DNA of 37,681 bases from CAZEDU01 sp964511185 (GTDB lineage Bacteria; Myxococcota; Myxococcia; Myxococcales; Myxococcaceae). Shown one piece after another: positions 7,476 through 15,136 of this stretch. A model generated the notes under the pieces. The model did no database searches, had not been told where the DNA came from, and saw nothing but the letters and a program-made list of their open reading frames with translations. Every line of letters begins with the position of its first letter. Position 1 is the stretch's first letter. The position numbers and the translations under genes are program-made. The DNA lies in assembly GCA_964511185.1 (NCBI GenBank), contig CAZEDU010000040.1, positions 1 through 37,681 of the forward strand, given 5' to 3'.

Positions 7476-7550
7476 TGTCGTTGCTCCGCGTGAAAGGAAG
7501 GGATTCGCTGCATTGTCGAAGCGCGGAGTCTGGTCGTTGCTCGTTTTGAT

Positions 7551-7583
7551 GGGGGACTGTCCCTGAAAGGGACTGTCCCCGGA
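7551..7583 (+). repeat. REP-like palindromic repeat, left copy
   Basis: 33 bases containing two tandem copies of the near-palindrome GGGGAC-T-GTCCC (7552-7563 and 7569-7580) separated by TGAAA. It is paired with an inverted copy at 7639-7671; the innermost 15 bases of the two copies are identical in inverted orientation. This GGGGACWGTCCCC word is a recurrent palindromic repeat in many environmental bacterial genomes (recalled, not checked). No transposase gene is in the window. Confidence 0.7.
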
Positions 7584-7638
7584 TTTTTCGAGGTCGGGAA
7601 GTGTCTAGGGCGCTGTTCTCGTGCCCGCACTCGCAACG

Positions 7639-7671
7639 TCCGGGGACAGTCCCCTGGTGGGGACAGCCCCC
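7639..7671 (-). repeat. REP-like palindromic repeat, right copy (inverted)
   Basis: Inverted counterpart of 7551-7583, again with two GGGGACAG(T/C)CCCC units (7642-7654 and 7659-7671) separated by TGGT. The pair is head to head with 55 bases between (7584-7638). It ends five bases after the stop codon of the PEGA gene, where such elements often act as transcript 3' ends. Confidence 0.7.
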
Positions 7672-7675
7672 AGTT

Positions 7676-8740
7676 TTAATCGAGCTCGGCCGTGACCTTG
7701 GTCGCCTCGCCGGGCCGAATCACCACGAGCTTCTTGAAGAAGCGATCTCCCACGCGGACCTCGAGCTGGTGCGAGCCGGTCGGCAGCGTGATCGTGCCCA
7801 CGTCGGGCGTCTTGCCCATCGCCTTGCCGTCGATCAGCACGTCGGCCCCGGTCTCGGTGGTGAGCAGCAAGGTGCCGGTGTCTTTCGCGCGGGAGGCCTT
7901 GAGCTTCGACGGCTCGGCCGCGTTCGCTTCTGCCGCCGGCGTCGGCGCTGGCGCCGGCGGGCTCGGCGGAGCCTCTTGCGCCAGCGGCGGCTGGGGAGCG
8001 GCGGGCGCTGGGACGGCGACCGGTGCGGGCACCGCGGGCTGTGGCACCTGGATCGGCTGCGGGGGCGGCTCGGACAGCGTGTACACCGCGCGCCGCAGCG
8101 CATCGGCGAGCACGTGGGTCGGCGGCTCCACAGTGCTGATCATCTGATTGGCGCTGCGGGCGTGCCGCGTGTTGCTGCCCGCCGCGAGCTTGAGCTCTCC
8201 CAGCGCGTCCTCGAGCAGGCGCCGCGCTTGATCCATCTTCATCCGCGCCTGGTAGAAGGCGACCTCGGCGCGCATGCCCTTGAGCGAGCCGCGCTGATCC
8301 GCCGAGATGCCCGACAGCCTCTCGGCGCGCTCCAGGAAATAGAGCCCCTTCTCCAGCTCCTCGGGGTTGTCGGCCGTGACCCGGGGACGCGCGAGCGACT
8401 CCAAGACCGAGAAGACCGCCCGGTCGAGCTCGTCGCGCTCGTTGAACTTCTGCCCGAGCAGCGGGGTGGGCACCATGCCGCCCACGTCGATGGGCGCATA
8501 CGTCTGCGCGAGCACGGGATCGATCGGCCGATACGGCTCGGAGCCGATCGGCAGCATGCGGCCCTTCATCACCACGAGCTGGCCGTCCTGCATGCCCACG
8601 CTGAAGGTGCGGGCGTTGAGCTGCGACAGGAGGAACGCCACGGCGCCCAACAGGCCCAGCACCACCAGCGTCAGCACCAGCCGCTTGAACGCCTGACCTG
8701 CGCGTGACCCCGCCCGAACCTCGTCTTGGGTGTAGTCCAT
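7676..8740 (-). CDS. Membrane-anchored PEGA-domain protein
   Basis: 354 residues. A single transmembrane helix (about 20-40) follows a short charged N-terminus, so most of the protein should face the periplasm. Residues 100-210 are helical and charged, resembling a TPR-less scaffold. About 222-275 is a Pro/Ala-rich linker, and the last 65 residues form a PEGA domain (ADVLIDGKAMGKTP, then LPTGSHQLEVRVGDRF), a beta sandwich typical of surface and envelope proteins. No catalytic motif is visible. It diverges from the coiled-coil gene at 8847 and shares the 106-base gap that carries that gene's promoter. Confidence 0.85.
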   Translation of the reverse strand: MDYTQDEVRAGSRAGQAFKRLVLTLVVLGLLGAVAFLLSQLNARTFSVGMQDGQLVVMKGRMLPIGSEPYRPIDPVLAQTYAPIDVGGMVPTPLLGQKFNERDELDRAVFSVLESLARPRVTADNPEELEKGLYFLERAERLSGISADQRGSLKGMRAEVAFYQARMKMDQARRLLEDALGELKLAAGSNTRHARSANQMISTVEPPTHVLADALRRAVYTLSEPPPQPIQVPQPAVPAPVAVPAPAAPQPPLAQEAPPSPPAPAPTPAAEANAAEPSKLKASRAKDTGTLLLTTETGADVLIDGKAMGKTPDVGTITLPTGSHQLEVRVGDRFFKKLVVIRPGEATKVTAELD

Positions 8741-8802
8741 GGTGAGTCAACCCTAACACCTAAACGGCCGTTCCCTTCGAAGCCGCTCGCCTGGTCGTTT
8801 CG

Positions 8803-8830
8803 TTGGGGCCGGGCCTCCCACCGCTATACT
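8803..8830 (+). promoter_or_regulatory. Sigma-70-like promoter of the coiled-coil gene
   Basis: TTGGGG (8803-8808), a 16-base spacer and TATACT (8825-8830). Transcription would begin near 8837, only about ten bases before the ATG at 8847. No Shine-Dalgarno sequence is seen, so the message may be nearly leaderless. Confidence 0.5.
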
Positions 8831-8846
8831 CGAGCCAGTCGCAGCC

Positions 8847-11800
8847 ATGACGACCTCCTACCGAAGACTGGGTGAGAGTGAGCTGCTCCCGCGCTACATC
8901 TTCGCGGAGAGCCTGTTCGCTCGTCGCCGCGTGCTCGAGGTGGGAGCGGTCGCGTCCACCTTGGGGGAGTCGGCGCGGTTCTTGGCCACCCGCGGCGCGC
9001 GCGCGGTCGTCGCCTGCGACCCGGACTTGAAGGCGGTCGAAGAGGCCCAGAAGCGGCACGCCGGGCCCAACCTGCGCTTCCGGGCGCCGGTCTTCGACGA
9101 CCTGGAGTCGCAGAGCTTCGACCTGGTCATCGTCGCCGACCTGGCCCCGTACGTGCGCGCGCCGCAGCTGCTCTCCGAGCTGGTGCGGCTCATCGCCCAC
9201 AACGGCTACCTGATGGGCGGCCTGCGCAACCCGGCGGGCCTGTCGCTCGCGCAGGTGATGGAGCCCGAAGGCAGCGACGCGCCGCCGACGTACGGCCAGC
9301 TGCTCGACGCGCTCTCCGCGCACTTTCAGTTCATCGAGGTCGCCACCCAGAGCCCGGTGCTCGGCTACCAGCTCGCGTTCGAGAAGGGCGAGGGGCTGCA
9401 GGTCGACGGGACGCTCGCGCGCTCGAGCGAGGCGGCCTACTTCGTGGTGCTGGCCGGCAACGAGCAGATCCGCGACTTCGACCCCACCTGGGTGCAGCTG
9501 CCTCCGGAGCCGCTCGCGTTCTCGGGCGGCAGGCTCGAGGAGTACACCCAGCGGGCCCGCGCGTGGGAGGAGCGCAGCGGGCGGCTGAAAGAGGCGCTCG
9601 CGCAGGCGAAGACGGATCTGGAGAAGCGCGAGGTCGAGCTGCGGGAGACGCACGCGGCGCTGGAGCAGGCGCGCGAAGAGACCTCACGGCTGATCGCCCA
9701 GGTCGAGCGGGCGCGCTCCAAGACGCCGACGGAGGCGCGCTCGTCGGACGAGCTGGCGATGAAGCTCACCCGGCTCGAGGCGGAGCTGAAGCTCGCGCAC
9801 GAGCGGACGGCCGATGCGGAGGCGCGGCTGCAGCGGCAAGCGGCCGACCTGGCCCTCTACGCGCAGGCGCAGAAAGAGGCCGCGCAGAAAGCGCTGCAGG
9901 CGCAGGAAGAGGCGAGGCTCGAACGCGCCCGCCGCGAAGAGCTCGGCAGGGAGCTGGAAGATCTGCAAGCCCGGCTGCAGCGGGCGTTCGAAGAGGCGCG
10001 CGCCGAGCGCGACCGCGGGGGCAACGCGCACATCGAGCTCGAGCAGCTCAGGGTGCGCGTCGAGCGCGCGCAGGAGGCGATCGACGCGCGCGACCGCGAC
10101 CTGTCGGTGGCGCGCGAGCGCGAGGTCGCCTTGGCGCGCGAGCGCACCGAGGCCTTCGAGGAGGCCGATCGGCTGCGGCACGTGGCGCGCGAGCTGGAGC
10201 AGAGGCTGCAAGGCGCTCAGGAGGAGCTCACCTTCCGGGACGCCGATCGCCAGCGCGCCGTCCGCGCGGCCGAGGCCGACGCGCGCAACGTGCAGACCGC
10301 GCGAGAGGAAGCGGCGGCCGCCGTGGCCCGGGCGGAGCAGCTCGCCGCCGAGCTCGAGTCCGGGCGGCTGCAGAAGGCCGCGCTGGAGACGGAGCTGCAG
10401 TCGGCCAAGGCCGCCGCCCATCGCCTGGCGCGGGACGTCGAGACCATCGCCGCCGCGGATCAGCGCTCGCGCGAGCTGGCGGCCCAGCTCGAGGCCAAGC
10501 TGGCCGAGCTCGAGTCCCAAGCCGCCGCGGTGGCGAGCGAGCGCGAGGCGCTCAGCGCGCGCGCCAACCGACTCGAGAAGGATCTCGCCACCACCGTCGG
10601 CGCCGAGCGGTCGGCGCGCGAGCAGGCCGAGGTGGCGCTCGCCCAAGCGAGCTCGAAGCTCCAGGAGCTGAACGACGATCGCGAGAAGCTGCTCGCCCGG
10701 ATCTCCGACCTGCAGTCGGCGATGGACGACTTGCAGCGGGCGCGGGCCAGCGACGCCGCCGAGCTCCAGGCCGCCCGCGACGAGCTGGAGCGGTCGTCGC
10801 AGACGCGCATCGCCGAGCTGGAGGAGCGGCTCCGGCAGAGCCAGGAGGCGCTCGCCGCCGCGCAGGTCGAGGTGAGCCAAGAGCGGCTGACGCGCACCAC
10901 CGCCGAGCAGGAGCGCGCCGAGCTGAAGGACAGCACCGGCGAGCTGGAGCGGCGGCTGGGGACGTCGCTCGCGCGCATCGCCGACCTCGAGCACGTGCTC
11001 GAGAAGGAGAAGTCGGCGCGCCACGAGACGAGCGAGGGCTGGCAGCGCGAGCGGGCCGAGCTGGAGGGCGCGGCCGGCGCGCTGCAGCGCGACTTGGAGG
11101 AGACGCGGGCCCAGCTCGAGCGCGCGCGGGAGGAGGCGGCGTCGGCGCGCCGCGAGCTCGACGACGAGCGAGGCGCACTCCGCCGAGAGCTCGAGGAGAT
11201 GCGCGGGCAGGGCGCCGAGCGGCAGTCGCGGCTCGAGGCGCTGGAGCGGCAGCTGGCGGAGCAGCAGGAGACCGTGGCTGCCCTGCAGGCGAAGGAGGCC
11301 GCGCTGCTCTCCGAGCGCGACGACGCGAAGGCCAGGGTCGACGCGCTCACCTCCGGCGAGCAGGCGCTGACGGGCGAGCTGACGGCCGCGCGCGCGCGCG
11401 TCGCCGAGCTGGAGCAGCACGGGGCGAGCGCGGCCGGGCAGGCGCAGCGCTTGGAGGACGAGCTGCGCGCGGCCCGCGCGGACGTCTCGAGGTTGGAGGC
11501 GGAGGGGCTGTCGGTGCGCGGCGAGCTCGAGGAGGCGCGGGGGGAGGCGCTGCAGCTGCGCGTGCGCGAGCGGGAGCTCGGCGAGCAGATCGCGCGGCTC
11601 GAGGCCGCCGCGCACGAGGCGGCCCAGCAGATACCCGAGCTCAAGTCGCGGGTCGAAGAGCTCGAGTCGGAGCGCCGCTTCGTCGACGACGAGCGCGAGC
11701 GGATGAGCCAGGAGATCGAGCGGCTCGACCAGGAGCGCGCGCAGGCGGTCGAGCAGCTCGATCGCGTCAAGGCCTCGGAGTCGGACGCCGCGACGCGCGC

Positions 11801-12362
11801 CAAGCAGGCGGAGGAGGAGCGCGCGCGGCTGAGGGCGCGGCTCGAGGCGACCAAGCTCCAGCTCGAGGAGAAGAGCGCGCTCCAGGAGAAGGTCGTCGCG
11901 GCGGGCCGCGAGAAGGAGACGCTGGAGCTGGAGATCCAAGGCCTTCGCCAGCTCGCCACCGAGGCGAAGGACAAAGAGGAGAAGCTGCTCGCGCAGGTGG
12001 GCGATCGCGACAAGCGCATCGAGACCTTGCAGCGCCGCGTGACCGCGCAGGAGACCGAGCTGGCGATGCTCAAGCGCGCGATGTCGCGGTCGACCGGCCC
12101 GCAGGTGGCGCAGATCTACGAGCGGGCGAGCGCGGAGATCTCGGCCGTGAAGCAGGACTTGGGCAAGCGCCCGACCTCGCCCGCGGTGCCGGTGGTCAAG
12201 CCGGCCGCGGCGCCGCCGGTGGCCGCGAAGCCGCCGCCCAAGCCGGCCGACAGCATCGACGTGGACGTCGAAGAGCTCGACTCCCTTCCCGATGACGCCG
12301 AGGACCTGCCGATCATCGTCGGCGATGAAGGACAGACGCGGCCTCCGGGCAAGCCGAAGTAG
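8847..12362 (+). CDS. Methyltransferase-like head fused to a giant coiled coil
   Basis: 1171 residues. Residues about 25-205 have the layout of a class I SAM methyltransferase: motif I position RRVLEVGAVASTLG (27-40), the acidic end of the second strand VVACDPD (54-60), and FDLVIVADLAPYV (91-103). Motif I lacks the usual GxGxG, so SAM binding or catalysis is doubtful. From about 229 to 1105 the protein is an almost unbroken coiled coil rich in Glu, Arg, Ala and Leu. The end is a Pro/Ala linker (from about 1107) and a short acidic tail with EELDSLPDDAEDLPIIV, which could be a docking peptide. No membrane segment, so it is probably cytoplasmic and structural. It heads a co-directional set with dapF and two receiver proteins. 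Confidence 0.88.
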   Translation: MTTSYRRLGESELLPRYIFAESLFARRRVLEVGAVASTLGESARFLATRGARAVVACDPDLKAVEEAQKRHAGPNLRFRAPVFDDLESQSFDLVIVADLAPYVRAPQLLSELVRLIAHNGYLMGGLRNPAGLSLAQVMEPEGSDAPPTYGQLLDALSAHFQFIEVATQSPVLGYQLAFEKGEGLQVDGTLARSSEAAYFVVLAGNEQIRDFDPTWVQLPPEPLAFSGGRLEEYTQRARAWEERSGRLKEALAQAKTDLEKREVELRETHAALEQAREETSRLIAQVERARSKTPTEARSSDELAMKLTRLEAELKLAHERTADAEARLQRQAADLALYAQAQKEAAQKALQAQEEARLERARREELGRELEDLQARLQRAFEEARAERDRGGNAHIELEQLRVRVERAQEAIDARDRDLSVAREREVALARERTEAFEEADRLRHVARELEQRLQGAQEELTFRDADRQRAVRAAEADARNVQTAREEAAAAVARAEQLAAELESGRLQKAALETELQSAKAAAHRLARDVETIAAADQRSRELAAQLEAKLAELESQAAAVASEREALSARANRLEKDLATTVGAERSAREQAEVALAQASSKLQELNDDREKLLARISDLQSAMDDLQRARASDAAELQAARDELERSSQTRIAELEERLRQSQEALAAAQVEVSQERLTRTTAEQERAELKDSTGELERRLGTSLARIADLEHVLEKEKSARHETSEGWQRERAELEGAAGALQRDLEETRAQLERAREEAASARRELDDERGALRRELEEMRGQGAERQSRLEALERQLAEQQETVAALQAKEAALLSERDDAKARVDALTSGEQALTGELTAARARVAELEQHGASAAGQAQRLEDELRAARADVSRLEAEGLSVRGELEEARGEALQLRVRERELGEQIARLEAAAHEAAQQIPELKSRVEELESERRFVDDERERMSQEIERLDQERAQAVEQLDRVKASESDAATRAKQAEEERARLRARLEATKLQLEEKSALQEKVVAAGREKETLELEIQGLRQLATEAKDKEEKLLAQVGDRDKRIETLQRRVTAQETELAMLKRAMSRSTGPQVAQIYERASAEISAVKQDLGKRPTSPAVPVVKPAAAPPVAAKPPPKPADSIDVDVEELDSLPDDAEDLPIIVGDEGQTRPPGKPK

Positions 12363-12419
12363 CCGCTGCTTCGCCGCCTGCCGTTGAGCCGCGGGTCGGG
12401 TGGTCGCTAAAAAGGACGG

Positions 12420-13247
12420 ATGGAGCGCGCGTTCAAGTACCACGGCCTGGGCAACGACTTCGTCGTGCTGGACCGGCGCCAGAGCGGCGTCGACCTCACG
12501 CCGGAGCAGTCGCGCGCGCTGTGCGATCGCCGGCGCGGCGTCGGCGCCGACGGCGTGCTGGTGCTCTTGCCTTCGGCGCGCGGCGCGGCGCGGATGGTGG
12601 TGCACAACGCGGACGGCTCGGTGGCCGAGATGTGCGGCAACGGCATTCGCTGCGCGGTGAAGTACCTGGCCGACGCCGACGGCGCGCGGCCGCCCCAGCT
12701 GGAGGTCGAGACCGGCGCCGGCGTGCTCACCTGCGACATCACCTATGGCGATGGGGTCGAGGCGGTGCAGGTGTCGATGGGGCCGGCCCGGCTGGTCGCG
12801 CCGAACCTGCCATCGGGGAAGACGGGCGGGCCGTGGGTCGCGCAGGCCGTGGAAGGCACGCCGTTCCACGGCACGGCGGTGAGCATGGGCAACCCTCACC
12901 TGGTGCTGCTCGACGGCCCGCCGGAGTCGGCCGGGCAGTGGGGCCCTGCGCTGGAGCGCCACCCGCTCTTCCCGCAGCGCACCAACGTCGAGTTCTGCCG
13001 GCTGGAGTCGGACGGCGCGCTGACCGTCGCGGTGTGGGAGCGCGGCTCGGGCCTCACCCAGGCGTGCGGCACCGGGGCGTGCGCGGCGGCGGCGGCCTTC
13101 GTGCACCAAGGCCGGCTGCAGGCGGCGACGTGGCTGACGGTCCGGCTCCCGGGGGGCGCCTTGCTGGTGCGCGTGGCCCCGGACTTCTCCCAAGTGGACA
13201 TGAAGGGGCCGGTCGCCTTCGTCTTCGAGGCGAAGCTGCCCGCCTGA
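12420..13247 (+). CDS. dapF: Diaminopimelate epimerase
   Basis: 275 residues, normal length. Converts LL- to meso-diaminopimelate for lysine and peptidoglycan. The two catalytic cysteines are Cys72 in MCGNGIRC and Cys216 in ACGTGAC; the opening KYHGLGNDFVV, the HNADGS segment (62-67) and MGNPH (156-160) are family hallmarks. AAAAAGGA just before the ATG gives a good ribosome site. It lies 57 bases after the coiled-coil gene and 32 before the receiver protein gene; its presence inside what is otherwise a signalling set may be coincidental or may link that set to cell-wall growth. Confidence 0.97.
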   Translation: MERAFKYHGLGNDFVVLDRRQSGVDLTPEQSRALCDRRRGVGADGVLVLLPSARGAARMVVHNADGSVAEMCGNGIRCAVKYLADADGARPPQLEVETGAGVLTCDITYGDGVEAVQVSMGPARLVAPNLPSGKTGGPWVAQAVEGTPFHGTAVSMGNPHLVLLDGPPESAGQWGPALERHPLFPQRTNVEFCRLESDGALTVAVWERGSGLTQACGTGACAAAAAFVHQGRLQAATWLTVRLPGGALLVRVAPDFSQVDMKGPVAFVFEAKLPA

Positions 13248-13279
13248 CTTCGTGGCCAAGCTCCCTTAGAGTTGGGGGC

Positions 13280-15127
13280 GTGCCTCACCTGCTCGTGGTC
13301 GATGACGACCGCCTGTCGCGGCAGATCATCAGCGACATCCTGGCGAAGCGCGGCCACCGCACGGTCGCCGTCGAGAACGCCACGCGCGCGCTCGAGGAGG
13401 CGGGCCGGCAGACCTTCGATCTGGTGCTCACGGATCTGGTGATGCCCGGCGTCGATGGGCTGGCGCTCGCGTCGCAGCTGAGGGAGCGCGACCCGTCGCA
13501 GGAGATCATCCTCATCTCCAGCCGCGACGACGCGAAGGCCTCCACCGCGGCGCTCCGCGCGGGCGCGTCCGACTACCTGACCAAGCCGATCGACGAGGCC
13601 GAGCTGGTGATCGCGGTGGACCGCTGCATCGAGCGCTCGATGCTGCGCAAGGAGCGGCTGCGGCTGCTCGACGAGAACGTCGAGTTCTCCCGCTTTCAGG
13701 CGGTCAGCAAGCTGTGCCTCGAGCTGCTCTCGAACCCCGACTTGGAGTGGCTGCAGGAGCGAATCCTCGCGGACTTCAGCGGCGTGTGCGACGCGCAGAG
13801 CGCGGCCTTGTGGGTGAGCGACGAGCGCGGGCAGCTGGTGCTGAAGGTGTACCGGGGGCTCATCGACCGGCAGTTCCTGCGCGAGCGCATCGACCCGAAC
13901 CTGCCGGCGTCCGGACCGCTGCGGGAGGGCATTCCGTTCATCACCGGCGAGGCGCCGCGGCCGGTGCTGCACGTGCCGCTCAAGGCCCAGGGCGAGCTGT
14001 TGGGCGTGGCGCAGCTGTTCGATCCGCTCTCGGGTGAGTTTCGGGGCGACCTGCTGAAGAGCGCGAAGCTGCTCGGCGACTTCGCCGCGCTGGCGCTCAA
14101 GAACGGCCGCCGCTTCTTCTCGCTGCAGCGGCTGGGGCTGCGGGACCGCGACACCGCGGCGTACAACCTGTCGTACTTCACCGACTACGCGTCGAAGGAG
14201 ATCTACAAGGCGCGGCGCTACGGCCGGACCTTCTCGCTGCTCACCTTCTCGGTCGACAACCTGAACCAGATCCGCCAGCGGCTCGGCCACGACGAGTCGC
14301 GCAAGGCGACGCGCGGGCTGATTCGCGCGCTCTCGCACATCATTCGCGACTCGGACATCCTGGCCAAGGCGACCGAGCAGGAGTTCTACCTGCTGCTCGC
14401 CGAGACGGATTACTTCGGCGCCCTGATGTTCATGCGGCGTGCGCTCGCCGCGGTGAAGGACGACCCGGACACGAAGGACATCGAGGCCAAGCTCCCGCTC
14501 GGGCTGGTGGGCGGCGCGGCCACCTTCCCGAAGGACGGGGAGGACCTGGACGAGCTGGTGTTGCGCGCCCGGCGGCGGCTCGACGAGCGGCGCGCGTCGC
14601 TGCAGCGCCGGCTCCACCTCGACGGCGTCAGCTTCTGGGAAGAGGTCGAGATCCTGCTCGGCGGCGCGCAGTCGCCCAAGCTCCCGACCGACGAGAAGGC
14701 CGAGCCGTCTCGCCGGGGCAAGGTCGCCCAGACGCTGTTCGACGAGCTGCAGGCCGAGGTCGGCCGCGAGCTCACGCGCGACCCGTACTCGCGCGGGCTG
14801 CTCTACGTCGGCGGCGCCGAGGTGAAGGCGGACATGCCCATCGCCCAGGGGCTCGACGCGCTGCCGGCCGACTTCGCCTTCCGCGTCTACGCGCTCGGCC
14901 GCCGCGCCGACTTGGACAGCCACCCCGCGCTGACGCCGGTGTTCCTCGAAGGCGACGAGCGCATGCTGCGTCATCAGTTTTTGCTCTGGCTCTCGGAGCA
15001 CTCGGCCTACGCGCTCATCCAGCGGCCCGGGCGCGGGGTGACGTGGGGCTTCCACACCTCCGACACCGCGGTCGTCGAGTCCCTCATCACCAAGCTGCAG
15101 GCCGAGTACGACCTGCAGCCCTACTGA
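13280..15127 (+). CDS. Response regulator: receiver, GAF and degenerate GGDEF domains
   Basis: 615 residues from the GTG at 13280, chosen because the receiver fold begins at once (PHLLVVDDDRLSRQI). The receiver is intact: Asp8-Asp10 acidic pocket, phospho-acceptor Asp52 in LVLTDLVMPG, Ser80 and Lys102. Residues about 140-275 look like a GAF sensor domain (SKLCLELL, VLHVPLKAQGELLGVAQL). About 290-445 align with a GGDEF domain, with YNLSYFTDY and FSLLTFSVDNLNQI, but the GGDEF loop reads ATEQEF, so it cannot be an active diguanylate cyclase. The C-terminal 170 residues match nothing I recognise. It is probably a phosphorylation-controlled scaffold or nucleotide sensor, coupled (9 bases) to the next gene. 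Confidence 0.88.
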   Translation: MPHLLVVDDDRLSRQIISDILAKRGHRTVAVENATRALEEAGRQTFDLVLTDLVMPGVDGLALASQLRERDPSQEIILISSRDDAKASTAALRAGASDYLTKPIDEAELVIAVDRCIERSMLRKERLRLLDENVEFSRFQAVSKLCLELLSNPDLEWLQERILADFSGVCDAQSAALWVSDERGQLVLKVYRGLIDRQFLRERIDPNLPASGPLREGIPFITGEAPRPVLHVPLKAQGELLGVAQLFDPLSGEFRGDLLKSAKLLGDFAALALKNGRRFFSLQRLGLRDRDTAAYNLSYFTDYASKEIYKARRYGRTFSLLTFSVDNLNQIRQRLGHDESRKATRGLIRALSHIIRDSDILAKATEQEFYLLLAETDYFGALMFMRRALAAVKDDPDTKDIEAKLPLGLVGGAATFPKDGEDLDELVLRARRRLDERRASLQRRLHLDGVSFWEEVEILLGGAQSPKLPTDEKAEPSRRGKVAQTLFDELQAEVGRELTRDPYSRGLLYVGGAEVKADMPIAQGLDALPADFAFRVYALGRRADLDSHPALTPVFLEGDERMLRHQFLLWLSEHSAYALIQRPGRGVTWGFHTSDTAVVESLITKLQAEYDLQPY

Positions 15128-15136
15128 CGAGAAGCC

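Noticed and set aside
9600..12100. Tandem DNA repeats in the coiled-coil gene
   Set aside because: The similarity is heptad-level amino acid bias (Glu, Leu, Arg, Ala codons); no fixed repeat length was seen.
9684..13259. Very long open frame on the minus strand (over 1100 codons)
   Set aside because: It is antisense to the coiled-coil gene and dapF; its product is a Leu/Arg/Ala repeat with no family features, as expected from high-GC codon bias.
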